Assembly: GCA_944390145.1 (NCBI GenBank)
Contig: CALXOY010000053.1
Coordinates: 1 to 55,083, forward strand
Direction: 5' to 3'
DNA length: 55,083 bases
Origin: an uncultured Duodenibacillus sp.
GTDB lineage: Bacteria; Pseudomonadota; Gammaproteobacteria; Burkholderiales; Burkholderiaceae_F
Position 1 is the first letter of the stretch, and every line of letters starts with the position of its first letter. The notes below the pieces were generated by a model. That model searched no databases and had not been told where the DNA came from. It saw nothing but the letters and a program-made list of their open reading frames with translations. Made by a program: the position numbers and the translations under genes. Shown one piece after another: positions 1 through 10,896 of the stretch.

Positions 1-70
1 GACAGTGAAACGCTCCAGGGCCGATGATAGTTGGTTGTATTTCCAGTGAAAGTAGGTCACTGCCAGGCTA
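1..70 (+). rRNA. rrf: 5S ribosomal RNA, 3' part (5' end outside window)
   Basis: The first ~70 bases match the 3' two thirds of a proteobacterial 5S rRNA. They contain the GTGAAAC segment, the GCCGATGATAGT stretch, the GTGAAAGTAGGT strand and the terminal CTGCCAGGCT found in Burkholderiales 5S genes. The gene enters from the left edge, so its 5' part and presumably the 23S and 16S genes lie outside. The 3' end is placed by similarity and may be off by a few bases. A hairpin terminator follows 12 bases later, consistent with the end of an rRNA operon. Confidence 0.9.
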
Positions 71-81
71 AATCATTTACG

Positions 82-118
82 AACCCCCGTTGGACATCCT
101 CCTTCGGGGGTTTCGTTT
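82..118 (+). terminator. Intrinsic terminator of the rRNA operon
   Basis: An 8-bp perfect stem pairs AACCCCCG (82-89) with CGGGGGTT (105-112), followed by a short T-rich tail. It lies just after the 5S gene and before the suc operon. The rest of the spacer up to 282 holds no gene. I could not pick a convincing promoter for sucA in it. Confidence 0.8.
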
Positions 119-282
119 ATCTGCGCCTGGAAAAATCCGTCAAAAAAATCCAGCCGAGTTCCCAGCTTCTCCTTCCGGCTGAGCCATTTGCTTCCCGTCT
201 CTTGTATCCTTTGGTTCTGTCATGGCGCGGGCCCGCATTCGCGTGCTTTGCTGCGCCTGTTTGTTTTGGATGCGTATTGAGA

Positions 283-3144
283 ATGGGCACTTACGAAGAA
301 CAGTCGGCCGCGAGCTGGCTCAACGGCCCCAATGCCGAATACATCGAGTCGTTTTACGAAAGCTGGCTCAAGGATCCTGCCAGCGTTCCCGAAGAATGGC
401 AGGACTATTTTTCCCGGATGATTTTGGAGGAGGCGGGCGACGCCTCGCGCGAACCGATTCACTCGGAGATTGTGGCAAGTCTGGCCAACCGCAAGCACAA
501 CGAGCTTGTTTGCGACGTGAGCAGAAAGGACCTTGAGGCGGCAAGCAAACAAGTGTTTGTGCAGCAGATCATCGCCGCCTACCGCGTTCTTGGCACGCGG
601 CGCGCGCAGCTCGACCCCTTAAAGCGCCACGAGTCTCCCGAAATCCGCGAGCTCGAGCCCTCTTTCTACGGGCTCACCGACGCCGACCTTGACACTGAAT
701 TTCACATCACCAACACCTATTTCGGCGCCAACAAGATGCCGCTGCGCACGCTTCTCACGGCGCTGCGCGAGACGTACTGCAGCTCAATCGGCGCTGAGTT
801 CATGTACATCTCAGACCCCGTGCAGAAGCGTTGGTGGCAGGAAAAGCTTGAAAAGAGCCGCTCAAGACCCACCTATACGTCTGAGCGCAAGCGCAGAATT
901 CTCGAGGGCTTGACCGCGGCCGAAGGTCTCGAGCGCTTTTTGCACACCCGCTACGTCGGCCAGAAGCGGTTTAGCCTCGAGGGCGGTGAGTCCTTCATCA
1001 CCGCCATGCAGACCGTCATTGAAAAGGCCGCGGGCGCCGGTGTGGAGGAATGCATCATCGGCATGGCGCACCGCGGACGCCTGAATGTTCTCATCAACAT
1101 TCTTGGCAAAAGCCCCAAGGATCTTTTTGCAGAATTCGAGGGTGCGGCGGCCTCGGCCTTTCCTTCGGGAGACGTCAAGTACCACAACGGCTTTTCGTCC
1201 GACTTGATGGTGCAGGGCCGGCACATTCATCTGTCGCTGGCTTTTAATCCTTCACATCTGGAAATCGTTGATCCGGTGGTGGCGGGCAGCGTGCGTGCAC
1301 GCCAGGACCGCCGGGGCGGGGGAGAGGAGGCTGAGAGCGCCGTGCTCGGCATCATGGTGCACGGCGACGCGGCCTTCCCCGGCCAGGGCGTTGTCATGGA
1401 AACGCTCAATCTGGCTGAAACCCGAGGCTACGGCACGGGCGGAACGGTGCACATCGTCATCAACAATCAGATCGGCTTTACGACGTCGGACCCCCGCGAC
1501 AAGGGTTCCATGACCTACTGCACGGATCCGGCCAAACTCATTGAAGCGCCCGTTTTGCACGTCAACGGCGACAATCCCGAGGCGGTGGCGTTTGCCGCCG
1601 AGCTGGTTTTTGAATTCCAGCGCACCTTCCGCAAAGATGCCGTTCTTGACATCGTCTGCTTCCGGCGTCTCGGCCACAATGAGCAGGATACGCCCGCCGT
1701 CACCCAGCCCTTGATGTACCGCGCCATCGCCAAGCACCCCGGCACGCGCGCCCTTTACGCGAAAAAGCTCGCGGGCGCGGGCATTGTGTCTGAAGATGAA
1801 GGCGCCCAGATGCAGGCCGACGTCAAGTCCCGCTTAAAAGAGGGACTGCTGCCGCTTCCGCTCAACCTTTTGTCCGAGCGCAGGAGCTTTCGCGTCGACT
1901 GGACACGCTTTGCAGGAGCGACGCTTGCTGAAGCCGTGGACACACGGGTGCCTGCGGCGGAACTGCAGCGCCTCGGGCGCACCCTCACCACAATCCCGGA
2001 AAATTTCGAGCTGCATCCGATTGTGGAGCGGGCCATTGCCGACCGCAGGAAGATGGCCGCCGGGGAATTGAACATCGATTGGGGCATGGCCGAGCACCTT
2101 GCCTACGCCACGCTGCTTACCTCCGGCTACAGCGTGCGGCTTACCGGAGAGGACAGCGGCCGCGGCACGTTCAGCCACCGCCACGCCGTGCTGCACGATC
2201 AAAAGCGCGAGAAGTGGGACGAGGGCGACTACATTCCCCTGCAGCATCTGGGCGAAAACGCCGCACCCTTTACCGTCATCGATTCGGTGCTCTCGGAAAA
2301 CGCCGTTCTTGGCTTTGAATACGGCTACGCCTCCGCCGCACCGGATTCGCTCGTGCTCTGGGAGGCGCAGTTCGGCGACTTTGCCAACGGCGCGCAGGTG
2401 GTGATTGATCAGTTCATCAGCTCAGGCGAAGTCAAGTGGGGACGCCTGTGCGGCCTCGTGCTGCTGCTGCCGCACGGCTACGAGGGCCAGGGGCCGGAAC
2501 ACTCTTCGGCGCGCATCGAGCGCTTTCTGCAGCTTTGCGCCTGCGAAAACATGCGCGTGGTGCAGCCATCGACCGCGGCGCAGATGTTTCATTTAATCCG
2601 CCGTCAGATGCTGCAGCGCGCCCGCAAGCCTCTGATTGTGTTCACGCCTAAGTCGCTGCTGCGCAATAAAGCGGCGGCAAGCGGCCTCAATGAACTCGCT
2701 GAGGGCGGCTTCAGCCTGATGATTGACGACGACACGGCCGATCCCCTTGAGGTGAAGCGCATTGTGATGTGTTCGGGGCGCGTTTACTACGATCTGATCA
2801 AACGGCGTGCCGAGCTCAGTGAACCGGCATTGTCGCGGTTTGCGATTGTGCGCGTTGAGGAGCTCTATCCCTTCCCGCACGACGAAGCGGCGGCGGTGAT
2901 TGCCGGCTACCCGCTGGCGACGGAAATCGTCTGGTGCCAGGACGAACCGCAGAATCAGGGCGTCTGGAACTACGCGAAGACGCGCCTTCTGACGGACATG
3001 CGTCCGGGGATGCGGCTTGGCTACGCAGGCCGCCCCGAGAGCCCGGCGCCGGCTGTGGGCTACAGCGCACTGCACGCCCGGCAGCTCAAGGAATTGCTTG
3101 ACGCGGCTTTTGCGCCGTTGAAGGGCTTTGTGCTCACCGCCTGA
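283..3144 (+). CDS. sucA: 2-oxoglutarate dehydrogenase E1 component
   Basis: This is the thiamine-diphosphate-dependent E1 subunit of the 2-oxoglutarate dehydrogenase complex. It decarboxylates 2-oxoglutarate and passes the succinyl group to the lipoyl arm of SucB in the cytosol. The frame is open from position 31, but homologous sequence begins at the ATG at 283 ([15 protein letters not shown]), giving 953 residues against about 930 in E. coli. Visible landmarks are [11 protein letters not shown] near residue 260, the ThDP/Mg region [10 protein letters not shown] near 361 with INNQIGFTT near 393, and the transketolase-like C-terminal half starting about residue 595. No strong ribosome site precedes 283. 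It is first in a sucA-sucB-lpd operon, 50 bases upstream of sucB. Confidence 0.97.
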   Translation: MGTYEEQSAASWLNGPNAEYIESFYESWLKDPASVPEEWQDYFSRMILEEAGDASREPIHSEIVASLANRKHNELVCDVSRKDLEAASKQVFVQQIIAAYRVLGTRRAQLDPLKRHESPEIRELEPSFYGLTDADLDTEFHITNTYFGANKMPLRTLLTALRETYCSSIGAEFMYISDPVQKRWWQEKLEKSRSRPTYTSERKRRILEGLTAAEGLERFLHTRYVGQKRFSLEGGESFITAMQTVIEKAAGAGVEECIIGMAHRGRLNVLINILGKSPKDLFAEFEGAAASAFPSGDVKYHNGFSSDLMVQGRHIHLSLAFNPSHLEIVDPVVAGSVRARQDRRGGGEEAESAVLGIMVHGDAAFPGQGVVMETLNLAETRGYGTGGTVHIVINNQIGFTTSDPRDKGSMTYCTDPAKLIEAPVLHVNGDNPEAVAFAAELVFEFQRTFRKDAVLDIVCFRRLGHNEQDTPAVTQPLMYRAIAKHPGTRALYAKKLAGAGIVSEDEGAQMQADVKSRLKEGLLPLPLNLLSERRSFRVDWTRFAGATLAEAVDTRVPAAELQRLGRTLTTIPENFELHPIVERAIADRRKMAAGELNIDWGMAEHLAYATLLTSGYSVRLTGEDSGRGTFSHRHAVLHDQKREKWDEGDYIPLQHLGENAAPFTVIDSVLSENAVLGFEYGYASAAPDSLVLWEAQFGDFANGAQVVIDQFISSGEVKWGRLCGLVLLLPHGYEGQGPEHSSARIERFLQLCACENMRVVQPSTAAQMFHLIRRQMLQRARKPLIVFTPKSLLRNKAAASGLNELAEGGFSLMIDDDTADPLEVKRIVMCSGRVYYDLIKRRAELSEPALSRFAIVRVEELYPFPHDEAAAVIAGYPLATEIVWCQDEPQNQGVWNYAKTRLLTDMRPGMRLGYAGRPESPAPAVGYSALHARQLKELLDAAFAPLKGFVLTA

Positions 3145-3194
3145 AGCGGCAGGAATCGTTTTTAAAAGAAGAATTCAAAAGGATGGATGGTGTT

Positions 3195-4454
3195 ATGCAA
3201 ACCCTGGAAGTGAAAGTTCCGGAACTCTCCGAGTCTGTGAGCGAAGCCACACTCCTGGAGTGGAAGTTCAAGCCGGGCGACATAGTCGCCGCAGACGACA
3301 TTCTGATCGAAATCGAAACCGACAAGGTTGTGCTTGAAGTGCCGGCGCCGGCCTCAGGGCGCCTGGTGGAAATCCGCGCGCAAAACGGCCAGACGGTGGT
3401 TTCCGGCGAAGTCATCGCCGTGATGGAGGAGGGCACCGGTGCTGCGGCAGCCCCTGAAAAGCCGGTGAGCGTTGCGCCCGAGGCGCCGGCAGGCCCGCGT
3501 GTGATGCCGTCGGCTGCGGGCGTTCTGGCCGCAGCGGGGTTGAATGCCGCCCAGGTGGTCGGCACGGGGCCCGGAGGCCGCATCACGAAGGCTGACGCGC
3601 AGCAGGCTGCCGCCCGCAGTGCGGCTGCCGCCCCGGCATTCACATCCGCACCGGCGGCGCCCCGCCCGGCAGAGCCGGTCAAGCCGGCCGCTCCGAAGCC
3701 CGCCGCGCGTCCGCAGACATATGCGCCGGAACCCGTTGCAGCCGATCCCTTCGGCCGCAAGGAGGAGCGTGTGCCGATGACAAGGCTTCGCCGGCGTGTG
3801 GCCGAACGTCTCGTGCAGAGCCTTTCGGGGTCGGCGCAGCTCACCACCTTCAACGAAGTCGACATGAGCGCGGTGATCGCACTGCGCGCCCGCTACAAGG
3901 AAGCCTTTGAAAAGCGCCACGGCGTCAGGCTCGGCTTCATGTCGTTTTTTGTGAAGGCTGCGGTCTACGCGCTGCAGAAGTACCCGGTGATCAATGCTTC
4001 CATTGACGGCACCGACATCATCTACCACAGCTTCTTTGACATCGGCGTGGCGGTGGGCACCGAGCGCGGTCTGGTCGTCCCGGTGGTGCGCAACGCCGAT
4101 CAAAAGAGCTTCGCCGAGATTGAGCTTGAGATCGCTGACTTTGCCCGACGCGCGCAGGCCGGCAAGTTGAGCCTTGAGGAGCTCTCGGGCGGCACCTTTA
4201 CGGTGAGCAACGGCGGCGTCTTCGGCTCCATGCTTTCCACTCCCATCATCAATCCGCCGCAGTCGGCGATTCTGGGCATTCACCGCACCACCGAGCGTCC
4301 GGTGGTGGTGAAGGGCGAAATCGTCATCCGCCCGATGAACTACCTGGCGCTTTCCTACGACCATCGTCTGATCGACGGCCGCGAGGCGGTATTGGGCCTT
4401 GCCGCCATGAAGACCGCGCTTGAAGATCCGTCGGTGATGCTGCTGGACATCTGA
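3195..4454 (+). CDS. sucB: 2-oxoglutarate dehydrogenase E2, dihydrolipoamide succinyltransferase
   Basis: This is the core E2 of the 2-oxoglutarate dehydrogenase complex, which transfers succinyl groups to CoA. The 419-residue protein has an N-terminal lipoyl domain with the modified lysine in ETDKVVLE (K44). An Ala/Pro-rich linker follows, then a peripheral-subunit-binding domain around residues 100-135 (RITKAD), a second Ala/Pro-rich linker, and a catalytic domain ending in YDHRLIDGR with active-site H390 and D394. The frame also has an ATG at 3183, but the purine-rich stretch touches that codon. The ATG at 3195 is better spaced, and [11 protein letters not shown] lines up with the usual family start. 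It lies between sucA and lpd in one operon. Confidence 0.96.
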   Translation: MQTLEVKVPELSESVSEATLLEWKFKPGDIVAADDILIEIETDKVVLEVPAPASGRLVEIRAQNGQTVVSGEVIAVMEEGTGAAAAPEKPVSVAPEAPAGPRVMPSAAGVLAAAGLNAAQVVGTGPGGRITKADAQQAAARSAAAAPAFTSAPAAPRPAEPVKPAAPKPAARPQTYAPEPVAADPFGRKEERVPMTRLRRRVAERLVQSLSGSAQLTTFNEVDMSAVIALRARYKEAFEKRHGVRLGFMSFFVKAAVYALQKYPVINASIDGTDIIYHSFFDIGVAVGTERGLVVPVVRNADQKSFAEIELEIADFARRAQAGKLSLEELSGGTFTVSNGGVFGSMLSTPIINPPQSAILGIHRTTERPVVVKGEIVIRPMNYLALSYDHRLIDGREAVLGLAAMKTALEDPSVMLLDI

Positions 4455-4476
4455 TTTTTAAAGAAGGGATTTGGAC

Positions 4477-5910
4477 ATGCTCTACGATGTGGCCGTCATC
4501 GGTGCGGGCCCCGGCGGATATGCTGCCGCGGTGCGCGCCGCAGAACTCGGTTTGAAGACGATTTGCTTTGACCCGATGCGAAATCCGGATGACGCGTCTG
4601 AAGCCGGATTGGGCGGCACCTGCGCCAATGTGGGGTGCGTGCCGAGCAAGGCGCTTTTGGCGGCAAGCCTTGCCTACGCCCGCGCCGGCCGCGGTGAAGA
4701 AGCCTTCGGCATTGCTCCGGCAGAGATCGCTCCCGACGTGCAGCGCATTCAAAGCCACAGAGCCCGGACGGTGAGGGACTCCAACAAGGGCGTGGCAATG
4801 CTCTTTCGCGCCGCCGGAGTGGAGTTTGTCGCGCGCGCAGCCGCCTTTGAAGGCAAAGGCGAAAAGGGTTGGATGCTCAAGGACGCGCAGGGCGCCGCTT
4901 ATGAAGCGCGCCACGTGATCGTTGCGTGCGGCACGACGCCGCGGGAGCTGCCGGGCGTGCCTTTTGACGAGAAGGTGATCTGCTCCAACACCGGGGCGCT
5001 TGCCTTTGACGCGGTGCCCGAAACGCTCGGCATCATTGGTGCGGGCGTGATTGGGCTTGAGCTTGGAAGCGTCTGGTCGCGGCTGGGCAGCCGCGTCACC
5101 ATCTTTGACATGGCCCAAACGCTGCTTCCCTTTGCCGGGGATGCCGTCGGCAAGGCTGCGTTAAAGGAGCTCTCCGGCCAGGGGCTTGCGTTTGAACTCG
5201 GCGTTGCCGTGCAAAGCGTTGAGCGCACCGATGCGGGCGTGCGCGTTGTTGTAAAGCGCGGCGAGACGTCAAATGAATACACGTTTGACAAGCTCTTGAT
5301 TGCCATTGGCCGCAGGAGCGCGGTCGAAGGCGTCAATCCCGCCGCCGCAGGACTTGACGTGAGCCCCGCGGGCATCATCGAAACCGACGCGGTCTGCCGC
5401 ACCAACCTCGAGGGCGTCTGGGCGATCGGCGACGTGAAGTCCGGCCCGCAGCTCGCGCACAAGGCTAGCGACGAGGGCAGGGCGGTGGCTGAGCGCATTG
5501 CAGGGCTCTCAAGGGCGCCCCATGTTTGTCCGGTGCCGAGCGTTGTCTACACGCACCCCGAGTTTGCCTGGGTCGGAATGACGGACAAGGAGGCCAAGGC
5601 CGCCGGTCTGGAAGTCAGAACCGGGAAGGCCGCCTTTGCCCACAACGCCATGGCGCGCGCGTGCTGCGAAACGACGGGCTTCGTGCAGCTTGTCTGCGAA
5701 GCCGCAAGCGGCAGACTGCTGGGGGCGCAGGCCGTTGGATCTGAAGCCGGAAACCTGATTGCGGCGCTTGCCGAGGCCATTGCGTTTGGCGCAACCGACG
5801 AGGATCTTTCGCTTGTGATTTGGCCGCATCCGGGCATGAGCGAAGCCATCTTTGATGCAGCGCAGGCCTCGCTTCGCAACGCGAAAACCAGGCGCACGGC
5901 TGCGGTTTAG
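4477..5910 (+). CDS. lpd: Dihydrolipoyl dehydrogenase (E3)
   Basis: This FAD-dependent E3 component reoxidises dihydrolipoamide with NAD+. The 477-residue protein opens with a dinucleotide-binding motif GAGPGGYAAA. It then has the redox disulfide in GGTCANVGCVPSK (C49, C54), a second NAD-binding motif GIIGAGVIGLELG near residue 185, and the C-terminal catalytic His-Pro segment WPHPGMSEA. The start is the ATG at 4477, nine bases after an AAGAAGG ribosome site; a TTG six bases earlier is less likely. It begins 22 bases after sucB and closes the suc operon. The enzyme may also serve a pyruvate dehydrogenase encoded elsewhere. Confidence 0.96.
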   Translation: MLYDVAVIGAGPGGYAAAVRAAELGLKTICFDPMRNPDDASEAGLGGTCANVGCVPSKALLAASLAYARAGRGEEAFGIAPAEIAPDVQRIQSHRARTVRDSNKGVAMLFRAAGVEFVARAAAFEGKGEKGWMLKDAQGAAYEARHVIVACGTTPRELPGVPFDEKVICSNTGALAFDAVPETLGIIGAGVIGLELGSVWSRLGSRVTIFDMAQTLLPFAGDAVGKAALKELSGQGLAFELGVAVQSVERTDAGVRVVVKRGETSNEYTFDKLLIAIGRRSAVEGVNPAAAGLDVSPAGIIETDAVCRTNLEGVWAIGDVKSGPQLAHKASDEGRAVAERIAGLSRAPHVCPVPSVVYTHPEFAWVGMTDKEAKAAGLEVRTGKAAFAHNAMARACCETTGFVQLVCEAASGRLLGAQAVGSEAGNLIAALAEAIAFGATDEDLSLVIWPHPGMSEAIFDAAQASLRNAKTRRTAAV

Positions 5911-5938
5911 GCAAAAGAAAATGCGCGGGCGTATGATT

Positions 5939-5990
5939 CGGCGGCTTGCCGGCCGCCGCTGCGCCTGCACTCCGGCCGGGTGCTTTTTTT
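5939..5990 (+). terminator. Tandem hairpins and T-run after lpd
   Basis: A GC-rich hairpin CGGCGGC/GCCGCCG (5939-5945 with 5952-5958) is followed by a shorter stem GCACT/GGTGC (5967-5971 with 5979-5983) and seven T residues. This looks like the end of the suc transcript. gltA starts only 44 bases later, so partial readthrough into gltA is likely unless its promoter lies inside the hairpin region. Confidence 0.6.
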
Positions 5991-6033
5991 GTGCAACTTC
6001 CTTCTTTCCAGCCACTTAGCGGAGGCCGCTGCG

Positions 6034-7341
6034 ATGTCTGAAGATAAATCTGTCAAGCTTGTGTTTTCCGACGGATCTCCCTCGGTTGACCTGCCCGTGC
6101 TGCCCGGTTCGTGCGGCCCGGATGTAATCGACATTTCGAGCCTCTACAAGAAGACGGGCAAATTCACCTACGATCCGGGCTTCATGTCGACCGCCTCCTG
6201 CAAGAGTGCGATCACCTACATCGATGGCGCGGCGGGAAAGCTTTTGTACCGCGGCTATCCCATTGAAGAGCTCGCGCGCAACTGCGACTATCTGGAGGTC
6301 TGCTACCTGCTGCTCAAGGGCGAGTTGCCAAACGCCCAGCAAAAGGCCGATTTTGACTACCTCGTGATGCACCACACGCTCATTCACGAGTCGATGCACC
6401 TCTTTTTGCAGGGTTTCCGCCGCGACGCGCACCCGATGGCGGTTTTGACGGGCTTGATCGGCGCCATGTCGGCCTTTTATCCGCAAAGCTGCAACCTGCT
6501 CGATCCCGAACAGCGCGCCATGGCCGCCATCCAGCTGATCGGCAAGATGCCAGGCCTGGTGGCGATGACCTACAAGTACTCGGTGGGCGAGCCCTACATC
6601 TATCCGAAAAACGACCTCTCCTACGCGGCAAACTTCATGCGCATGATGTTTGCCATTCCCTGCGAGGAGTATCAGGTCAACGACGTGCTCACGCGCGCCA
6701 TCGACCGCATTTTCATCCTGCACGCCGATCACGAGCAGAATGCCTCGACTTCGACCGTGCGCCTGTGCGCAAGCTCCGGCACAAGCCCCTTTGCGGCCAT
6801 CGCCGCGGGCGTGGCCTGCCTCTGGGGCCCGCAGCACGGCGGCGCCAATGAGGCGACGCTGAGCATGCTCTACCACATCCAGGCCGAGGGCGGCATTGCC
6901 AAAATCGGCGACTTCATCAAAAAGGTGAAGGACAAGACAACCGGCGTGCGCCTGATGGGGTTCGGACACCGCGTCTACAAGAACTACGACCCGCGCGCCA
7001 AGCTCATGCGTGAGACCTGCTACGAGGTGCTCGATGAGCTCGGACTGCACGACGATCCGATCTTCAAGCTCGCAATGACGCTCGAGAAGATCGCGCTGGA
7101 AGACGACTACTTCATTTCGCGCCGCCTGTACCCGAACGTGGACTTCTACTCGGGCATCGTGCAGAAGGCTATCGGCATTCCGATGCCGCTTTTCACCGCC
7201 ATCTTTGCGCTGGCAAGAACCGTGGGGTGGTTTGCACAGCTCAACGAAATGATCGACGATCCGGACTTCCGCCTCGGCCGTCCGCGCCAGCTTTTCACCG
7301 GCCACACCGAGCGCCACGTGGTGCCGCTTGCCGAACGCTGA
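6034..7341 (+). CDS. gltA: Citrate synthase (type II)
   Basis: It condenses oxaloacetate and acetyl-CoA to citrate, the entry step of the TCA cycle. The 435-residue length fits the hexameric, NADH-sensitive proteobacterial type (about 427). The three catalytic positions are visible: the His in [10 protein letters not shown], the His in [15 protein letters not shown], and the Asp in YPNVDFYSG. The frame is open from 5980, but the ATG at 6034 has a GGAGG ribosome site eight bases upstream and gives the family N-terminus ([11 protein letters not shown]). It follows the suc operon and converges with glnD 11 bases after its stop, where a short palindrome AAAAGCGCGCTTTT (7341-7354) may act as a weak two-way terminator. 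Confidence 0.97.
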   Translation: MSEDKSVKLVFSDGSPSVDLPVLPGSCGPDVIDISSLYKKTGKFTYDPGFMSTASCKSAITYIDGAAGKLLYRGYPIEELARNCDYLEVCYLLLKGELPNAQQKADFDYLVMHHTLIHESMHLFLQGFRRDAHPMAVLTGLIGAMSAFYPQSCNLLDPEQRAMAAIQLIGKMPGLVAMTYKYSVGEPYIYPKNDLSYAANFMRMMFAIPCEEYQVNDVLTRAIDRIFILHADHEQNASTSTVRLCASSGTSPFAAIAAGVACLWGPQHGGANEATLSMLYHIQAEGGIAKIGDFIKKVKDKTTGVRLMGFGHRVYKNYDPRAKLMRETCYEVLDELGLHDDPIFKLAMTLEKIALEDDYFISRRLYPNVDFYSGIVQKAIGIPMPLFTAIFALARTVGWFAQLNEMIDDPDFRLGRPRQLFTGHTERHVVPLAER

Positions 7342-7352
7342 AAAGCGCGCTT

Positions 7353-9914
7353 TTAAACCAGCACGGCGTCGATCAGTTCGTCTTCGACCTGCAGCAGCTT
7401 TTCGGGGCTCTGCAGTTCGGCGCCGTCAATTAAAAACACGTCTTCAACGCGCTCGTCGAGCGTGGAGATCTTGGCTGTGGCCAGATTGATGTTGTGGCGG
7501 GCAAGGACCACGGAGATGGCAAACAGCAGACCGATGCGGTCGTTGCAGGTGATGCTGAGCACCCAGCTGCGCAGGCTCTCGTCGCGCTCGATCTCCACGA
7601 TGGGCGTCACCGGAAAGCTTCTGCCGCGCCGCGACAGCCGTCCCTTCTTGGGCGCCGGAAGCGGCTTTTGGCTTTCCACGGCCTGCGCGAGCTTCTTTTC
7701 AATGGCAGCCTGCAGGGCAGCCGCCTCGCGGCCGCGCTTATCCTGCACCAAAAAGGTGTCAAGCGCCCAGCCGTGCACCGTTGTGTGAATGCGGGCGTCA
7801 AGCACCGAGAGCCCCTCGCGCTCAAAAAAGGCCACGACGCGGGCAAAGAGATCCTTTTGGTCGTGCGTGTAGACAAGCACCTTCGTGACGCCTTCCCGGC
7901 GCACGGCCTTGCACTTGACGACGGGGGAATCGGGCGAGGGGTTGCCTGCAAGTTCAATCGTGTGCCAGGCGATGTCGCGCGGCGAGTGCCGCAGAAAGTA
8001 GACGATGTTTAATTCCTTCCAGAAGGCCTTCCGCTCGGCGTCCGTGATGCCGTGGGCGGCAATGAGCCGGCGGGCCTGCCGGCGGTGCTCTTCATAGAGC
8101 CCTGCGCGCGTGCGCGGAGCGCTGTCGGGCTTGAGATACTGCAGACAGTTGTGATAGAGGTCTGTTAAAAGCTGGTACTTCCAGCCGTTCCACACCTTGG
8201 GGCTGGTGGCGCGGATGTCGCAGACGGTCAGAAGATACAGGCCGTCCAGGCGCTCCTTGGTCCCCACCTTGGAGGCAAAGCGCGCAACGACGCCCGGATC
8301 GGCGATGTCTTCGCGCTGCGCAACGCTGCTCATCAGGAGGTGCTCAGCTACGAGAAACGCCATGTACTCGGCGTCCTCCCGCTCAATGCCAAAGCGCTGG
8401 CAGAAAAGCCGCATCTCCTTGGCGCCGAGCTCGGAGTGGCTGCCCCCGCGCCCCTTGGCGATGTCGTGAAAAAGGCCTGCCAGGGTGAGCCGCCAGGGCT
8501 TTTGCACGGAGTTCATGATCTGCGAGCAAAGGGGGTACTCGTGCGCGTAGGAGGAGTGCGACAGGCGCCGCAGGTACTTCACCACACCCAGGGTGTGCTG
8601 ATCGACTGTGTAGATGTGAAAGAGGTCGTGCTGCATCTGTCCGACGATGCGCCGCCAAACGGGCAGAAAGCGCCCCAGGATGCCCCAGGTGTTGAGGTTT
8701 TTCAAAAAGTGGTAGGGGCCGTAGCGCAGCTTGATGGTGTCGAGAAAGAGCTTTTTGTTGACCGGGTTGCTGCGAAAGCTCGAGTCGATGCTCGAGCGCT
8801 CGTGCCAGAGGGCGCGCAGCAGCCGCGTGGAGATGCGCTTGCATTCGCGGTGCTGGGCAAAAAGCACGAAGGTGCGCAGCATGTTGGTCGAGTCTTTTTT
8901 AAACGCCTCGGTGTCGGTGATGTCAAGGATGTCGCCGCGCACGATGAAGACGTCGTCAATGGCCTTGATAAAGCGCGGCGAGGGCTGCTTGAAGAGCTTT
9001 TCGGTGATGGCCGCGACCAGGATCTCCGTGAGCTGGACGATGTTTTTGGCGTTTAAGTAAAAGCGCTTCATCAGGGCTTCGCTTGGCAGCAGCGCCCCCT
9101 TCGGTTCAAAGCCCGCGTTTTGCGCCAGAGCCGTCTGCACGTCGAAAATCAGACGGTCCTCGTGCCGGCCGGCCGTCAGATGCAGCCGGATGCGCAGCTC
9201 CTGCAGAAAGTGCATGCATTTTGAAAAATGGTAGGCCTCGGTGGAGGTGATGAGTCCCGCATGCGCCATCTCCTTCCAGGTGCCGCCCATGCCGGCGGCC
9301 TGCGCGTACCACAAAAAGACCTGCAGGTCTCGAAGGCCCCCCAGCCCCTCCTTGATGTTGGGCTCGAGTGCATAAGGCGTGTCGCCGTACTTTTGGTGGC
9401 GCTGCCGCATCTCGAGCATCTTGCTGCGAAAGAACATGCGGCTGTCGAGCGCCTGGCGGAAGGCGGCGTAGGCATCCTCAAAAAGCGCCTTGTTGCCCAG
9501 GAGAAAACGGGCTTCGAGAAAGGCCGTGGCGGCGGTGATGTCGCCTGCGGTCTCCTGCAGAACCTCCTGTTTGCTTCGCACGTTGCTGCCGACCGTGAGC
9601 CCCAGGCTCCAAAGCCGTGTGGTGAAGTCGCCCACTGCGGCGAGCTCCGCTTCCGAGAGCTGCTCGGGCGTGATCACCGAAACGTCGATGTCCGAGTAGG
9701 GAAACATCTCGCGCCGCCCGTAGCCGCCGATTGCCGCAACGGCACAGCACGAGGGCAGGCCGGCGGCCTCGGCGCAGTCGCGCACAAAGCGGTCGATCAC
9801 CAGGCTGTGGCGCTTTAGGTAGGAGCCGACATGGCCGGTGGCCTCAAAGTGCTGGGCCAGTTTCTGCCGCAGATTCAGGTAAGGCTGGATGAACGCATTG
9901 GTGTCCGAAGCCAT
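7353..9914 (-). CDS. glnD: Bifunctional uridylyltransferase/uridylyl-removing enzyme (PII regulator)
   Basis: GlnD senses glutamine and adds or removes UMP on PII proteins, controlling nitrogen assimilation. The 853-residue protein has the nucleotidyltransferase motif GGYGRREMFPYSDIDV (residues 63-78), an HD hydrolase domain with LFHDIAKGRGG near residue 478, and two C-terminal ACT domains near residues 678 and 781. E. coli GlnD is 890 residues. The frame is open to 9977. The ATG at 9914 is chosen because it has an AAGGA about 11 bases upstream and gives a family-like N-terminus. No PII gene is in the window. It lies downstream of map, but a terminator separates the two. Confidence 0.95.
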   Translation of the reverse strand: MASDTNAFIQPYLNLRQKLAQHFEATGHVGSYLKRHSLVIDRFVRDCAEAAGLPSCCAVAAIGGYGRREMFPYSDIDVSVITPEQLSEAELAAVGDFTTRLWSLGLTVGSNVRSKQEVLQETAGDITAATAFLEARFLLGNKALFEDAYAAFRQALDSRMFFRSKMLEMRQRHQKYGDTPYALEPNIKEGLGGLRDLQVFLWYAQAAGMGGTWKEMAHAGLITSTEAYHFSKCMHFLQELRIRLHLTAGRHEDRLIFDVQTALAQNAGFEPKGALLPSEALMKRFYLNAKNIVQLTEILVAAITEKLFKQPSPRFIKAIDDVFIVRGDILDITDTEAFKKDSTNMLRTFVLFAQHRECKRISTRLLRALWHERSSIDSSFRSNPVNKKLFLDTIKLRYGPYHFLKNLNTWGILGRFLPVWRRIVGQMQHDLFHIYTVDQHTLGVVKYLRRLSHSSYAHEYPLCSQIMNSVQKPWRLTLAGLFHDIAKGRGGSHSELGAKEMRLFCQRFGIEREDAEYMAFLVAEHLLMSSVAQREDIADPGVVARFASKVGTKERLDGLYLLTVCDIRATSPKVWNGWKYQLLTDLYHNCLQYLKPDSAPRTRAGLYEEHRRQARRLIAAHGITDAERKAFWKELNIVYFLRHSPRDIAWHTIELAGNPSPDSPVVKCKAVRREGVTKVLVYTHDQKDLFARVVAFFEREGLSVLDARIHTTVHGWALDTFLVQDKRGREAAALQAAIEKKLAQAVESQKPLPAPKKGRLSRRGRSFPVTPIVEIERDESLRSWVLSITCNDRIGLLFAISVVLARHNINLATAKISTLDERVEDVFLIDGAELQSPEKLLQVEDELIDAVLV

Positions 9915-9968
9915 GACGCAGGTGTTCCTTGTGAAGGTTTTTTCGCATTGTACGAAAAGCGCCTGAGG

Positions 9969-10006
9969 CAAAAACAAACGGGAACAGGCGCACAGGCTTG
10001 TTCCCG
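9969..10006 (-). terminator. Intrinsic terminator between map and glnD
   Basis: A perfect 8-bp stem CGGGAACA (9979-9986) pairs with TGTTCCCG (9999-10006). Read on the minus strand it is followed by a T-rich run TTTGTTTTTG, so it terminates transcription coming from map. glnD then needs its own promoter in the ~55 bases left, or depends on readthrough. Confidence 0.75.
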
Positions 10007-10037
10007 CTTGAGCCGCTTGGCGAAGCCGTCGACAAAA

Positions 10038-10868
10038 TCAGGCGAAACTGGGCTTTTTCCAGCCCTTCACCCATTCCGGCGGCTCGGGCATGCCCTTGCT
10101 CACCGTGAGGATGTCGTAGCCCGTTTCGGTGACGACCACTTCGAGCTCCCACTGCGCCGAGAGGCTGCGGTCCTTGGTGACCACCGTCCAGCCGTCGTTG
10201 AGATCCATGATGTGGCGCTTGCCGGCGTTCACCATCGGTTCGACCGTGAAGATCATGCCGGGCTCAAAGCGGGCCGTCGGCATGCTGATGGGCACGTGGC
10301 AGACATGAGGCTCGCCGTGAAAGACGCGTCCGATGCCGTGGCCGCCGTACTCGTGCACGATCGAAAGCCCGAGGGGCTTGACGAACTTCTGGCAGGCAAT
10401 GCCGATGTCGTTGAAGCAGTTGCCCGGACGCACGGCTTCGATGCCGGCCCACATGCAGCCCCATGTAGCCTCCACCAGGCGCTTGCCGGCGATCGTGGGC
10501 TTGCCGATGATGAACATGCGGGAGTTGTCGCCGAAAAAGCCGTCCTTTTCAATCGTGACGTCGATGTTGACGATGTCGCCGTTTTTCAGAATCTTCTTTT
10601 CGCTCGGAATGCCGTGGCAGATCACGTTGTTGACGGAAATGCAGGTCGCGCGCGGATAAGGAACGCCGTTGCCGGGGTTGTAGCCCAGGCAGGCCGATTT
10701 TGCCTTGAGCGTGTTGACCGTGTAGTCGAGCATCAGGTCGTCAAGCGAGAGCGTGCTCACGCCCGCCTTGACATACGGGGTGATGAAGTCAAGCAGATCC
10801 GCGGCCTCGGCGCCTACGCGCCGCATGGCCTCGATTTCGTCAGCTGTATGAATCGTAATTTTTGACAT
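10038..10868 (-). CDS. map: Type I methionine aminopeptidase
   Basis: It removes the N-terminal methionine from nascent proteins. The 276-residue protein shows the metal ligands of the family: the Asp in NIDVTIEKDGFFGD and the following Asp, the His in GGHGIG, the Glu in FTVEP, and the Glu in AQWELEVVV. The substrate His lies in NVICHGIP. The reading frame runs up to 10988, but the conserved protein starts at MSKITIHTADEIEAM (ATG at 10868). It lies 28 bases downstream of ygfZ and just before a terminator, so ygfZ-map is probably one transcript. Confidence 0.96.
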   Translation of the reverse strand: MSKITIHTADEIEAMRRVGAEAADLLDFITPYVKAGVSTLSLDDLMLDYTVNTLKAKSACLGYNPGNGVPYPRATCISVNNVICHGIPSEKKILKNGDIVNIDVTIEKDGFFGDNSRMFIIGKPTIAGKRLVEATWGCMWAGIEAVRPGNCFNDIGIACQKFVKPLGLSIVHEYGGHGIGRVFHGEPHVCHVPISMPTARFEPGMIFTVEPMVNAGKRHIMDLNDGWTVVTKDRSLSAQWELEVVVTETGYDILTVSKGMPEPPEWVKGWKKPSFA

Positions 10869-10896
10869 TTGTCGTCTCGAATGCAGTAGATGCGAT

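Noticed and set aside
6016-7317. 433-codon minus-strand frame opposite gltA
   Set aside because: Shadow of citrate synthase; His/Val/Ala-rich composition is what reversed GC-biased codons give.
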